Positions 1 through 9,420 of a DNA stretch of 64,000 nucleotides are shown here, piece after piece. The position numbers and the translations under genes are program-made. This DNA is from Glycomyces sambucus (GTDB lineage: Bacteria; Actinomycetota; Actinomycetes; Mycobacteriales; Micromonosporaceae): the NCBI RefSeq assembly GCF_900102815.1, contig NZ_FNGF01000001.1:111682-175681 (forward strand), written 5' to 3'. The notes beneath the pieces were generated by a model. The model was not told where the DNA came from, made no database searches, and saw nothing but the letters and a program-made list of their open reading frames with translations. Positions within the stretch are counted from its first letter, which is position 1, and the number at the start of each line of letters is the position of its first letter.

Positions 1-1773
1 GATCCAGCTCAGGCCGAACAGGACCGCGACGCCGGCCAGGCCCGACCACACGAAGCGCTGGAACGTGACCCAGCCGCCGGTGGCGAGCGCGGCGGCGAGG
101 CAGGTGCCGACGATGAAGGCGACCGCGGCGGGCACGGAGTCGCCGAGGAACCCGGCCGAGACCACCAGGACGCCCACGGCGCCCGTGCCGGCCATGACGG
201 GGGCCTGGTAGCGGCGGGGCAGGCGCCACGCCGCGGCGGCCGCGAGGAGCCACAGGGAGGCGATGAACATGCCCGTGGCGACCGGCCCGAGCTCGTTCGA
301 GGCGGAGTCGGCCACGGTGTAGTCGCCCAGGAGAGTCCCCAGGGGGTCCTCGGTGTGGATGATCATGGCCATCACGGTGACGATGATCCCGAAGGCCGAC
401 ACGGTGATCATGAGGCTCGCGGGGCCGCGGCGGCCGGGGATGAGGATCGCCGCGAAGGCGCAGACCACGGCGATGGCGAGCGCGGTGAGCGGGCCGACGA
501 CGCCGGGGCTGGGCGCGGACCACCACCCGAAGAAGTCGGCGAGGATCGCGGCCGCGGTGAACAGGGCGCACACGAGCGCCGAGACGATGTTGAGCCGCAT
601 GAGCCATAGCGGCGGGGGCTTCACGCCGGGCTGGCCGGCGCGGCGCAGCAGGTGCAGCAGCGGCCAGGCCACGAACGTGAGCGCGAGGAACAGCAGGATC
701 TGGAGCCACTGGGTGGCGGGCGCGGCGACGGCCGCGGCCAGGAGGCGCACGTCGGTGTCGTCGAACACCGCTTGGCGGTCGTCGTAGGAGAGCGTGTCGG
801 GGGCGGCGCCGGCGGCGGTGCCCTTGACCGATTCCGGGAGCGGGGCGTCCAGGAGCGTCAGGATCGTGGCCGTCAGGTCGGTCAGGCGCAGGTAGCCGGG
901 GCGCTCGGCGGGCAGGTCGAAGAGGTTGTGGCCGTCCTCGGCGCCGAAGTTCGCGACCGCGGCGAGGAGCCGGTTGGGCTTCTCGACCTGGCTGACGCCG
1001 GTGACGATGAGCGCGGCGTCGTCGCCGCGGGCCTCGTCGAGGGCGGCGATCATCTCGTCGAGCGCGGCGAGCTTCGACTCGCGCAGGTCGGCGTCGACGG
1101 GCAGGACCCCGCCGTCGACGACGGTGAGCGGGCACTCGGACAGGAGCGAGGCGAGGGCGCGCCCGGACGGGAGGTTCGGGGCGTACTCGCCGAGGCTGCC
1201 GACCGAGTTCGCGGTGGCGTAGGCGCCGCCGGGGCCGACGCCGGTGGCGCAGGAGGTCCCGGCCGCGAGCATGCCGATCTCGGCGCCCTGGTCGAGGTCG
1301 CGGTTGAGCGCGACCAGGTCGGTCATGCCGGTGACGGAGTCGCCGTTCGCGTCGGTGGTGATCGCGTCGCCGGAGACGGGGCCGCAGTCGGCGGAGTCGC
1401 CGTAGGAGCCGGCGACCGCGGGCGCGCCCGCGGAGAGGGTGAGCCAGCCGTCGAGGGTGCACGTGAAGCTGCGGCCAGAGTCGGTGTTCAGCTCGGCGAG
1501 CGAGCCGTGCTCGGCCAGCGCGGAGAGGTGCGGGGTGGACTCGGCGTCGATGTCGTTCCAGGACAGGCCGCCCACGCCCACGACGATCACGGCGTCGACG
1601 GTGTCGGGGATGGTCTCCTCGGGCTCGTCGGGGAGGAGCTGGATGATCGCGAGCGCCGCGAGCAGCGCGGCGGCGATCCACACGGCGACGGGGCCGCGGT
1701 TCTCGGCCACGGTGCGGGCCACCGATTTGCGGGCCTTGCGGGCGAGCCGCCCGGCGTCGAGGTTGCGCGCCAC
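1..1773 (-). CDS. Membrane protein with alkaline-phosphatase-like exported domain (partial, C-terminus off window)
   Basis: I translated this leftward frame from a GTG at 1773; it stays open for 591 codons to the window edge. An N-terminal basic segment is followed by one hydrophobic helix, then a long domain containing DAVIVVGVGGLSW and later VVDGGVLPVD and ALIVTGVS, which resembles the alkaline-phosphatase/sulfatase fold. At least seven hydrophobic helices follow from about residue 330. It starts 3 nt after the stop of the glycosyltransferase gene, so it is probably last in the cell-envelope operon with MurJ. The substrate is unknown. The fold assignment is inference from the DxxVxVGVGG-type strand and not certain. 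Confidence 0.6.
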   Translation of the reverse strand, partial: MARNLDAGRLARKARKSVARTVAENRGPVAVWIAAALLAALAIIQLLPDEPEETIPDTVDAVIVVGVGGLSWNDIDAESTPHLSALAEHGSLAELNTDSGRSFTCTLDGWLTLSAGAPAVAGSYGDSADCGPVSGDAITTDANGDSVTGMTDLVALNRDLDQGAEIGMLAAGTSCATGVGPGGAYATANSVGSLGEYAPNLPSGRALASLLSECPLTVVDGGVLPVDADLRESKLAALDEMIAALDEARGDDAALIVTGVSQVEKPNRLLAAVANFGAEDGHNLFDLPAERPGYLRLTDLTATILTLLDAPLPESVKGTAAGAAPDTLSYDDRQAVFDDTDVRLLAAAVAAPATQWLQILLFLALTFVAWPLLHLLRRAGQPGVKPPPLWLMRLNIVSALVCALFTAAAILADFFGWWSAPSPGVVGPLTALAIAVVCAFAAILIPGRRGPASLMITVSAFGIIVTVMAMIIHTEDPLGTLLGDYTVADSASNELGPVATGMFIASLWLLAAAAAWRLPRRYQAPVMAGTGAVGVLVVSAGFLGDSVPAAVAFIVGTCLAAALATGGWVTFQRFVWSGLAGVAVLFGLSWI

Positions 1774-1776
1774 CGG

Positions 1777-2874
1777 TTATCGGCCGGTCAGTTCGAGGTA
1801 GAGCGCGTCGAGGGCGTCGAGCATCTGGGCCTCGTCGGGCCAGGTGGCGGCGCGGGCGAGGCTGGCCTCGCGGTAGGAGTCGAGCTTCGCGGCGTCGCCG
1901 AGGAGGCCGCGGACGGCCTGGTCGAGGGCGTCGACGTCGCCGACCTCGAAGTAGACGCCGGCGTCGCCCACGAGTTCGGGGATGCCGCCGGTGCGGGTGG
2001 TGACGAGCGGGACGCCGGCCTGGAGGGTCTCCTGGGCGAAGAGCTGGCGGGCCTCCCACTGGCTGGTGACCAGGGAGAGGTCGGCGGCGGCGAGGAGGTC
2101 GCCGACGTCGCTGCGGTGGCCGAGGAGGCGCACGTCGGCCCCGGCGGCATCGATGAGGCCCTGGAGGCGGTCGCGCTCGGGGCCGTCGCCGGCGACGGCG
2201 ACGACGGGCGCGGGGTCGAGGGCCTTCCAGCGGGCCGCGGCGGCGATGAGGGTGTCGTAGTCCTTCTGCGGGTGCAGGCGGCCCACGGACAGGAGCAGGG
2301 GCCGGTCGCCGATACCGAGCTCCTCGCGGACGGCCCGGGGCTCGCCGGTGGCGCGGCGCGGCGGGGCCGCGACGGGCGCGAGGCGGGCGTCCTTGGCGCC
2401 CAGGCCGACCAGGTGCTCGTGGAGGTCGGAGGAGGCGGCGAGGGCGACGTCGACGCCGCGGGCCAGGCGCTTCTCGATCTCGTCGGAGACGCGGCGCTTG
2501 ACGCCGGAGGTGATGAGCTGGTTGTGCCAGGTGGTGACGAGCGCGGCCCCGGAGGGGCGGGCGGCGAGCGCGGTGATCCCGGCGGTGAGCCCGTGGGCGT
2601 GGACGAGGTCGACGCCGCGGCCGGTGATGCCGCCGAGCGCGTTGCGGGCGGCCCACCACGCGAGCGGGAGTTCGGGCGAGGGCTTGGCGGTGATCGGCGC
2701 GGGCGCGAAGCGGGCGCCGCGGGCGCGGAAGCCGAAGCGCTCCTCGGTCTCGGGCGGGCCGACGACCAGGACGGCGTCGCCGCGCGCCACGAGCCCTTCG
2801 GCGACCGAGGCCACGTGGGTCCCGATGCCGCCGGTCGAGGGGCCGAGTACCAGTGCGATGCGGCGGTGGCTCAC
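1777..2874 (-). CDS. Glycosyltransferase family 4 protein
   Basis: A 365-residue GT-B fold glycosyltransferase. The N-terminal half has ALVLGPSTGGIGTHV, the glycine-rich acceptor-side loop, and DLVHAHG. The C-terminal half has LLLSVGRLHPQKDYDTL and the E-x7-E signature in WEARQLFAQETL, which binds the nucleotide-sugar diphosphate. The GTG start at 2874 shares the 4-bp GTGA with the stop of the upstream murJ-like gene, indicating translational coupling. Its position beside a MurJ-type flippase and a MraY/WecA-like transferase suggests a cytoplasmic step in building a lipid-linked cell-surface glycan. The sugar and acceptor cannot be read from the sequence. Confidence 0.85.
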   Translation of the reverse strand: MSHRRIALVLGPSTGGIGTHVASVAEGLVARGDAVLVVGPPETEERFGFRARGARFAPAPITAKPSPELPLAWWAARNALGGITGRGVDLVHAHGLTAGITALAARPSGAALVTTWHNQLITSGVKRRVSDEIEKRLARGVDVALAASSDLHEHLVGLGAKDARLAPVAAPPRRATGEPRAVREELGIGDRPLLLSVGRLHPQKDYDTLIAAAARWKALDPAPVVAVAGDGPERDRLQGLIDAAGADVRLLGHRSDVGDLLAAADLSLVTSQWEARQLFAQETLQAGVPLVTTRTGGIPELVGDAGVYFEVGDVDALDQAVRGLLGDAAKLDSYREASLARAATWPDEAQMLDALDALYLELTGR

Positions 2875-4520
2875 GTGTCTGCTCCACGGTTCTCGTCGGG
2901 TTGCTGTGCTTCTGACGACCGTATTCTGCCAGCGCGTCGCAGGACCGGGCGCACGACACCGGATCCCCCGATCAGGGCGGCGACGCCGAGGTAGACGACG
3001 CCGGTGGCGGCGCCGACGACGACGCCCTGGACCAGCGCCGAGTAGATCGTCTCGGCGTGGCCCCACAGGATGATGAGCTCCCGGGCGGCGAGCACGGCCG
3101 CGACGGCGCCGACGACGGCGGCGATCGCGGCCCTGGGGATGCCCGCGAGGCTGGCGCGGCCGGTGTGGCGCGCGATCGCGGCGGTGAGGGCGAGCCCGAT
3201 GACGGTCATGCCGATGGACCACGCGATGGCGAGCGCGAGCGTGCGGTCCTCGATGGGCATGAGGTCGGCGAGCACGATCGCGGCGACCGCTCCGGCGGCC
3301 CAGCCGATCGAGGTGGCTCCGGCGGCGTACTTGTTGCGGCCGATGGCGTACAGGCCGCGCGAGTAGATCGCGAACATCGAGTAGCCGAAGAGTCCGAAGG
3401 CGAGTCCGGTGAGCGTGCTCTGGAGCTGGATCTGCGTCGCGAGCTTGCCGTCGGAGGAGACCGAGGCCAGCACGGTGCCGATGGGTTCGGCGAGGCCCGC
3501 GAGCGCGGCGACGCCCAGGCCCGAGAGCAGGAGGACGGCGCGGCCGGACTGGGCGAGGCGCCATTGGTATCGGTCGTGCTCGCCGAGGGAGAACGCCTCG
3601 GCGAGCACCGGGTAGGCGGCGGTCGCCAGAGGGACGGCGAGGATGGCCCAGGGCAGGAGGAAGAACGTCTGCGAGACGGTGAAGATCGCGGAGGGCCCGT
3701 CACCGGCCTGGTTGGCGAGCGCCAGGAGCAGGGCCTGGCACAGCTGCTGGGCGCCCACGGTGATGGCCCCGGCGATGGCGAGGGACTTCAGCCCGGAGGC
3801 GACGTGGGTCTCCATGCGCCAGGCGGGTCGGATCTTCAGGTGGAGTCCCCGCAGGGGGAAGATCAGGCAGCCGGCGAGGACCGCGACGCCGCAGGTGGTG
3901 CCGAGTCCGAGCAGGAGGATGTCGTTCTGGGAGACGGCGGCGGCTTCGTCTTCGCGGCCGGAGAGGCCGCCGTAGACGACGTACACGCCGGCCATGACGA
4001 CGCTCGACACGAGCGGGGCCAGTGCCGGCCAGGCGAAGCGGCGGTGGGACTGGAGGATGCCGGTGAGCACGACCGCGACGCCGTAGAGCGGCAGCTGGGG
4101 GGCGAAGAGGACGAGCAGTTCGACCGCGGTGTCGATGGTCGCCTGGGCGACGTTGTCGCCGGGCATGAGCAGCGTGATGATCGGGCGGGCGAACAGGGCG
4201 ACGAGGAGGCCGGCCGGGACCAGGATCGTCAGGGCCCAGGTGAGCAGGGCGGAGGAGATCCGGCCGACCTGGGCGGGGTCGTGGCGGGCGAGCGGCGCGG
4301 CCAGGAGCGGGATGACGAGGGCGGCGAGCGCTCCCCCGGCGACGAGCTCGAAGATGATGTTCGGGATGGAGTTGGCGGTCTGGTAGGCCGTACCGAGGCT
4401 GGCCAGGCCGATCGCCCAGGTGAACACCATCGTGCGGCCGAAGCCGGCCAGGCGGGAGGCGACGGTGATCGCACCGATGACCGAGGCGGCACGACCGACT
4501 TCGCGTCGGGTCTCGGTCAA
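2871..4520 (-). CDS. murJ: MurJ/MviN-family lipid flippase
   Basis: A 549-residue polytopic membrane protein with about 14 hydrophobic segments, the usual MOP-superfamily MurJ length. The N-terminus (RAASVIGAITVASRLAGFGR) and the downstream TAYQTANSIPNIIFELVAGG are typical of the family. MurJ proteins move lipid II or related undecaprenyl-linked intermediates across the membrane. I chose a TTG start at 4520 because it overlaps the upstream stop as TTGA; no better start lies between the genes. The actinobacterial genome may carry another MurJ with a kinase-like tail elsewhere, so this copy could serve a different lipid-linked glycan handled by the neighbouring GT4 and MraY-like enzymes. Confidence 0.85.
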   Translation of the reverse strand: MTETRREVGRAASVIGAITVASRLAGFGRTMVFTWAIGLASLGTAYQTANSIPNIIFELVAGGALAALVIPLLAAPLARHDPAQVGRISSALLTWALTILVPAGLLVALFARPIITLLMPGDNVAQATIDTAVELLVLFAPQLPLYGVAVVLTGILQSHRRFAWPALAPLVSSVVMAGVYVVYGGLSGREDEAAAVSQNDILLLGLGTTCGVAVLAGCLIFPLRGLHLKIRPAWRMETHVASGLKSLAIAGAITVGAQQLCQALLLALANQAGDGPSAIFTVSQTFFLLPWAILAVPLATAAYPVLAEAFSLGEHDRYQWRLAQSGRAVLLLSGLGVAALAGLAEPIGTVLASVSSDGKLATQIQLQSTLTGLAFGLFGYSMFAIYSRGLYAIGRNKYAAGATSIGWAAGAVAAIVLADLMPIEDRTLALAIAWSIGMTVIGLALTAAIARHTGRASLAGIPRAAIAAVVGAVAAVLAARELIILWGHAETIYSALVQGVVVGAATGVVYLGVAALIGGSGVVRPVLRRAGRIRSSEAQQPDENRGADT

Positions 4521-5413
4521 GACTTGTTCCGACCCAGCTCGTCCAGCTGTCGCAGCACGGGCGTCTCGGCGATGACCTTGGTGAAGCTCCACTTCTCCGA
4601 GGCGGCGATGAGCGCGGCGACGCCCGCGAGGGCGACGTGGCGGCCGATCATGCCGGTCCGCGCGATGTAGGCGAGGCCGAGGAGAGCGCCGAGGGCGTTG
4701 GCGCCGCCGTCCCCGAGCATGGTCTTGCCGTCGAGGTCGTCGGCCAGGGCGGCGCCCGCGGCGGCCGAGACGGCGAGCGCGGTGTTGGCGCCGCCCCCGG
4801 CGGTCGCGCGGCGGGACTTGGGGCCCACGGGGCGCGAGAGCGGTGCCGAGGCGAGCGTGACGACCTTGAGGGCGCGGCCGGGCCGGAGGTCGAACAGGTT
4901 GATGACGTTGGCGGCGCCCGCGATGACGCCGCCGCCGACGCCCACGTTCCACACGCGCCGGGCCAGGCTGCGGCGGTCGTCGGTGAGCTCGCCGTTCTGG
5001 AGGTCGATGAGGGCCGCGGAGGCGAGCCCGGCGCCGGAGATGCCGAGGATCTTGACGAGGCCGGCGGAGACGCGTCCCTTGAGGAGGGCGCCGACGTGGC
5101 CCTTGAAGCCCTTGGCCTTCTCCCCCTTGGCGTCGGCGATGTCGTCGTAGAGGCCGACGGCGCCGGCGGTGAGCCCGGCGGCGGCCGCCGCGGCGGCGTA
5201 GGCCGGGGAGTTCGCCCCCAGGACCGCGCCCGCGGTGGCGCCCGCGGTGATGCCGGGGCCTTCGGCCAGGCTCACGGTGTCGCCCTTGTGGTTGATCCGT
5301 TCCAGGTCGGCGGCCCACTTGGAGCGTCGGATGAGGCCGATGGCGGCGATCGTGCCGCCCGCCGCGACTCCTCCGAGGAACGCCCTACCGACGGTGCGCG
5401 TCAACTGGCTCAT
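4517..5413 (-). CDS. MraY/WecA-like polyprenyl-phosphate sugar-1-phosphate transferase homologue
   Basis: A 298-residue membrane protein of the MraY/WecA/TagO superfamily. It keeps the paired aspartates (GLYDDIAD, D90-D91) and a C-terminal motif DLDGKTMLGDGGANALG resembling the family's cytoplasmic loop. The central asparagine-rich motif reads NVINLFDLRPGRALK, where the classic enzymes have N-x-x-N-x-x-DGLDGL, so the active site is of a divergent actinobacterial subtype. The expected reaction is transfer of a phospho-sugar from a UDP-sugar to polyprenyl phosphate. It is first in a tightly overlapping operon with murJ and the GT4 gene. Whether it is catalytically active is an inference. Confidence 0.7.
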   Translation of the reverse strand: MSQLTRTVGRAFLGGVAAGGTIAAIGLIRRSKWAADLERINHKGDTVSLAEGPGITAGATAGAVLGANSPAYAAAAAAAGLTAGAVGLYDDIADAKGEKAKGFKGHVGALLKGRVSAGLVKILGISGAGLASAALIDLQNGELTDDRRSLARRVWNVGVGGGVIAGAANVINLFDLRPGRALKVVTLASAPLSRPVGPKSRRATAGGGANTALAVSAAAGAALADDLDGKTMLGDGGANALGALLGLAYIARTGMIGRHVALAGVAALIAASEKWSFTKVIAETPVLRQLDELGRNKS

Positions 5414-5423
5414 GGCCGCGATA

Positions 5424-6353
5424 CTAGGCGGCGTCGGGAAGCAGGCCGGAAGCGCCCTCCCCGATCCCGAGGTGGTCCACGGTCCCGGAGTTGACGAAGT
5501 CGGCGAGCGCGGCGATGGCGGCGATCTGACCCTGCGTGAACGCGGCGTTGTCGACGGTGGCGACCTTGCCGGTGTCGTCGCTGCGGATGGTGTTGACCGG
5601 GTTGCCGTCGCCCGCGGAGTTCATGGCCCCGTACAGGGTCGGGCTGTCGGCGGCGAACTCGTTGGTCAGCGTGACCATGCCGGCGTTGCGCTGCTCGGCG
5701 GTGGAGTCGGTGGAGCCGTCACCGGCGAGGATGAGGACGCCGTCGGCGGTGCCGGTGGGCGTGGTCTCGACCGAGAGCATCGTCAGGCCGTCGAGCGCGG
5801 TGGTGACGGTGGTGATGTCGCCGGGGGCGATCTCGACGGGCGCGCCGGCGACCTTCCCGGTGGTGACGGCGGCGAGGACGTAGCTCATGGCCTGGACCCC
5901 GTCGTAGGTGACGGGGGTGGTCACGGTCGCCGGGGTGGTGGTGTCGACGAGGTCGACGAGCTGGTCGGCGTTGACCGGGTCGAAGAAGTCGTCGAGGACG
6001 GAGATGCGGCCCGAGACGGTGGCCCCGGCGTAGCCGAGCATCTCGACGGCGCTGTCGACGGCGGCGGTGTCGGCGGCGGGCAGGACCACGACGAGGATGT
6101 TCTTCCCGGTGAGCTTGCCGGCCAGGTAGGCGGGGGCGATCTCCGCGGCGAACTCCTGCTCCTCGCCGAGCTGCTCCTCCAGCACCGTCACCTGGGCGCG
6201 GAGCTGCTCGTTGGAGTCGCGCAGCGTCTGGCTGGTGGTCTCCAGCGCCTCCATGGCGGGGCCGTTGAGGGCGGCGGTGCCGAGGATGAGGCCCACGGTG
6301 AGGGCGAGGAACACCGCGGTGAGGCTCACCAGGTGGTAGCGGAAGTTGATCAC
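5424..6353 (-). CDS. mctB: MctB-family outer-envelope/copper-homeostasis protein
   Basis: A 309-residue protein starting INFRYHLVSLTAVFLALTVGLILG, one N-terminal membrane helix that is highly characteristic of the Rv1698/MctB family. A coiled-coil stretch at about residues 35-65 follows, then an alpha/beta extracellular domain. In Mycobacterium tuberculosis the homologue affects copper homeostasis and was described as channel-forming. In Gram-positive-type actinomycetes without a mycolate membrane the role is less clear. The GTG start at 6353 overlaps the steA stop (GTGA), and the mctB-steA-recN order matches M. tuberculosis Rv1698-Rv1696. Confidence 0.85.
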   Translation of the reverse strand: MINFRYHLVSLTAVFLALTVGLILGTAALNGPAMEALETTSQTLRDSNEQLRAQVTVLEEQLGEEQEFAAEIAPAYLAGKLTGKNILVVVLPAADTAAVDSAVEMLGYAGATVSGRISVLDDFFDPVNADQLVDLVDTTTPATVTTPVTYDGVQAMSYVLAAVTTGKVAGAPVEIAPGDITTVTTALDGLTMLSVETTPTGTADGVLILAGDGSTDSTAEQRNAGMVTLTNEFAADSPTLYGAMNSAGDGNPVNTIRSDDTGKVATVDNAAFTQGQIAAIAALADFVNSGTVDHLGIGEGASGLLPDAA

Positions 6354-7546
6354 GAGAACAGCCTTTGGATCTGGAAGAGGAGCCCGTCCCACCAGTCGGC
6401 GATCACGTCCACGAAGGAGCGGCCGACGGTGGAGATGGCGACGGCGGTGGCCATGGCCGCGAGGCCGGAGACGATGAGCAGCAGGAGCGCGGAGATCGAC
6501 ATGTCCTGGCGGTAGAGCCGCGAGACGCCCTTGGCGTCGACGAGCTTGCCGCCCACGCGCAGGCGCGTGAGGAACGTCGAGGCCATGCCGCCGCGGCCCT
6601 TGTCGAGGAACTCGACCATGGTGACGTGGGTGCCGACGGCGCAGATGAGCTCGGCGCCCTTCTCGTCGGCCATGAGCATCGCGATGTCCTCGGAGGTGGC
6701 GGCCGCCGGGAAGGGGATGGCGGGGACGCCGAGCTTGTCCATGCGCTCCATGCCGGGCGCGCGGCCGTCGGCGTAGGCGTGGACGACGATCTCGGCGCCG
6801 CAGCGCAGGGCGTCGTCGGAGACCGAGTCCATGTCGCCGACGATCATGTCGGGCGTGTAGCCGGCCTCCAGGAGCGCGTCGGCGCCGCCGTCGACGCCCA
6901 CGAGCACGGGCTTGAACTCGCGGATGTACGGCCGGAGGACGTCGATGTCCTCCTTGTAGTTGTACCCGCGGATGACGATGAGGGCGTGGCGGCCGTTGAA
7001 CGAGGTCTTGACCTCGGGGACGCCGACGCCGTCGAGCAGGAGGTCCCGCTCGCGCTTGAGGTACTCCATGGTGTTGGCGGCGAACGCCTCCAACTGGATG
7101 GACAGGCCCTCTTTCGCGGCGTCCATGTCGGTGGCGACCGAGTCGGTCGTCTGCACGGTCCCCTCGGCGATCACCTCGCCGCCGAGGTATATCTTGCCGC
7201 CCTCGACGGCGACCGTCTTGCCTTCGCGGACCTTGTCGAAGATCGCGTCGCCGACGTCGTCGATGAGGATGATCCCGGCCTTGACGAGCACTTCGGGACC
7301 GAGGTTCGGGTAGCGGCCGGAGATCGACTTCGACGCATTGACGACCACGGGCACGCCCGTGCCCACCAAGGTGTCGGCGGCGACCCGGTCGAGGTCGACG
7401 TGGTCGATAATGGCGACGTCGCCGGGCTCGAGCCGGCCGCACAGCCGCTTCGTTCGGCGGTCGAGGCGGGCGGTGCCGACCAGCCGTCCGTCGGAGGAGT
7501 CGCCCTCCTGGTTCCGCCCGGGCAAACGCAAGCTAGGTACACGCAT
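6350..7546 (-). CDS. steA: SteA-like protein, putative thiamine-pyrophosphokinase-fold cell-division factor
   Basis: A 398-residue protein colinear with Corynebacterium SteA and M. tuberculosis Rv1697. The central part (VGVDGGADALLEAGYTPDM and VGDMDSVSDDAL) is the thiamin-pyrophosphokinase-like fold with its conserved GD-D motif. The C-terminus has one membrane helix near residues 353-375. In Corynebacterium, SteA and SteB act together in daughter-cell separation and hydrolase activation; here the adjacent mctB-like gene occupies the SteB position. The ATG at 7546 gives the usual MRxPSLR N-terminus. Transcription is leftward, 78 bp after recN, with a 4-bp overlap into mctB. Confidence 0.85.
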   Translation of the reverse strand: MRVPSLRLPGRNQEGDSSDGRLVGTARLDRRTKRLCGRLEPGDVAIIDHVDLDRVAADTLVGTGVPVVVNASKSISGRYPNLGPEVLVKAGIILIDDVGDAIFDKVREGKTVAVEGGKIYLGGEVIAEGTVQTTDSVATDMDAAKEGLSIQLEAFAANTMEYLKRERDLLLDGVGVPEVKTSFNGRHALIVIRGYNYKEDIDVLRPYIREFKPVLVGVDGGADALLEAGYTPDMIVGDMDSVSDDALRCGAEIVVHAYADGRAPGMERMDKLGVPAIPFPAAATSEDIAMLMADEKGAELICAVGTHVTMVEFLDKGRGGMASTFLTRLRVGGKLVDAKGVSRLYRQDMSISALLLLIVSGLAAMATAVAISTVGRSFVDVIADWWDGLLFQIQRLFS

Positions 7547-7624
7547 CGTGCATCATCATGCCATCCAGTGGCCACGCCCCGTGCGACGGCGCGCCGCTCG
7601 GGACCGGCGGGGCCCTGCGGACCC

Positions 7625-9361
7625 CTAGGACTTCATCTTCGCAGCCTCGGCGAGCAGCTCTTCGGCGTGGGCCACGCCCAGGTGGGAGTCGGGCATGCCG
7701 GCGAGCATGCGAGCGAGCTCACGCGCCCGGGCCGCGTCGTCGACCACGCGGACGCCGGAGACGGTGACCGCCCCGGACGTGTCCTTCGAGACGACCAGGT
7801 GGCGGTCGGCGAAGGCCGCGACCTGCGGCAGGTGGGTGACGACCAGCACCTGGTGGCGGCGGGCGAGCTTGGCGAGGCAGCGGCCGATCTCGATCGCCGC
7901 GCCGCCGCCGACGCCGGCGTCGACCTCGTCGAAGACCAGGACCGGCGGGCCGCCGATCTCGGCGAAGACCACTTCGATGGCGAGCATCACACGCGAGAGC
8001 TCGCCGCCGGACGCGCCCTTGTGCAGGGCGGCCGGGACCGAGCCCGGGTGCGGGCGCAGGAGCAGCTCGACCTCGTCGGCGCCGTCCTCGGACGCGCCCG
8101 AGAGGGACTCCTCGATGGCGAGGTCGACGCTGCCGCGCCCGGCCGGGCGCGGCTCGACCGCGGCAACGACCTCGGCGTGCGGCATGGCCAGGCCCTTGAG
8201 CTCGGTCGAGACCGAGTCCGAGAAGCGCGCGGCGGCGGCGCGGCGCGAGGCGCGGAGCTGGGCGGCGAGGTCGGCGGCGCGGGCGGTGAGCTCGGTGTGC
8301 TGGGACTCGAGTTCGGCGACGCGCTCGTCCGAGACGTCGAGCTCGCCGAGCCGCTTGGTCGCGTTGTCGGCCCACGCGAGCACGCCGGGCAGGTCCTCGG
8401 CGTACTTGCGGTACAGGGTCTTCAGGGCGGCCTGGCGCTGGTAGATCTCCTCCAGGCGCCGCGGGTCCGCGGAGAGGTCGTCGAGGTAGGACGAGAGGTC
8501 CACCGCGGCCTCGGCCAGGAGCGCCCCGGCCTCGGCCAGGCGCTCGGCGAACTCGGCGAGCTTGGGGTCGGAGTGCGCGTCGTGCTCCAGGGCGCGCGCG
8601 GCGGCGCCGACGGTGTCGGTGGCACCGCCCTCGCCGGTGGCGGGGTCGCCGGTGATCGCGCCGTGCGCGGTGGCGGCGGCCAGGCGCAGGGCCTCGGCGT
8701 TCTCCAGGCGCAGGGCCTCCTCGGCGAGTTCGGCCTCCTCGCCCTCCTGCGGGTCGACGGCGGTGATCTCGTCGAGTCCCAGGCGCAGCAGGTCGGCCTC
8801 GCGGGCCATCTCGCGGGCGCTGGTGCGCAGGCGCGACAGCTCGGCCGCGCAGGCGCCGAGCTCGTGGAAGACGGCGCGGTAGGCGTCGAGGACCTTGCCG
8901 TGGTCGGCCCCGGCGAAGCGGTCGAGCGCGGCGCGCTGCTCGGCGGGCTGGAGCAGCCGCATCTGGTCGGACTGGCCGTGGACCGAGATGGCGAGTTCGC
9001 CGAGTTCGGCGAGGACGCCGACGGGCGCCGAGCGGCCGCCGACCCAGGCTTTCGAGCGGCCCTCCGAGGAGACCGAGCGGGCCAGGAGCAGCTCGCCGTC
9101 CTCCAGGTCGGCACCGGCCTCGATGGCGCGCTCACGGAGTTCGAGCGCGGCCTCGGCCACGGCGAAGCGGCCCTCCACAAGGGCCCGTTCGGCACCGAGG
9201 GGGGCACGGGAGGCACGACCGCCGAACAGCAGACCCAGACCGGCGACGACCATGGTCTTGCCCGCGCCGGTCTCGCCGGTGATGCAGGTCAGGCCGGGAT
9301 CGAGCGGCAGGGTGGCGTCAGCGATCACGCCCAGGTTCTGGATGCGAAGCTCCTCCAACAC
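7625..9361 (-). CDS. recN: DNA repair protein RecN
   Basis: A 578-residue SMC-like ATPase. It has an N-terminal LRIQNLGVIADATL, a Walker A GETGAGKT at residues 29-36, a long helical/coiled-coil middle (about 150-380) and a C-terminal half with GGELSRVMLAIEVV (the ABC signature) and VLVFDEVDAGVGG (Walker B). RecN acts early in double-strand-break repair by tethering DNA ends and assisting RecA. The length is normal and the motifs intact. It sits between nadK and steA in the conserved actinobacterial order. Confidence 0.95.
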   Translation of the reverse strand: MLEELRIQNLGVIADATLPLDPGLTCITGETGAGKTMVVAGLGLLFGGRASRAPLGAERALVEGRFAVAEAALELRERAIEAGADLEDGELLLARSVSSEGRSKAWVGGRSAPVGVLAELGELAISVHGQSDQMRLLQPAEQRAALDRFAGADHGKVLDAYRAVFHELGACAAELSRLRTSAREMAREADLLRLGLDEITAVDPQEGEEAELAEEALRLENAEALRLAAATAHGAITGDPATGEGGATDTVGAAARALEHDAHSDPKLAEFAERLAEAGALLAEAAVDLSSYLDDLSADPRRLEEIYQRQAALKTLYRKYAEDLPGVLAWADNATKRLGELDVSDERVAELESQHTELTARAADLAAQLRASRRAAAARFSDSVSTELKGLAMPHAEVVAAVEPRPAGRGSVDLAIEESLSGASEDGADEVELLLRPHPGSVPAALHKGASGGELSRVMLAIEVVFAEIGGPPVLVFDEVDAGVGGGAAIEIGRCLAKLARRHQVLVVTHLPQVAAFADRHLVVSKDTSGAVTVSGVRVVDDAARARELARMLAGMPDSHLGVAHAEELLAEAAKMKS

Positions 9362-9420
9362 AGTTCAAGACTGTACTCGCACGCACCGACATCGGGCGGC
9401 TGAGTGCTCCGGAGTGCGAG

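Noticed and set aside
652..2994. A 780-codon rightward open frame opposite the glycosyltransferase gene
   Set aside because: It is a GC-bias shadow: composition is Gly/Val/Glu/Asp-rich without hydrophobic core, and the opposite strand has a clear GT4 protein and the membrane protein.
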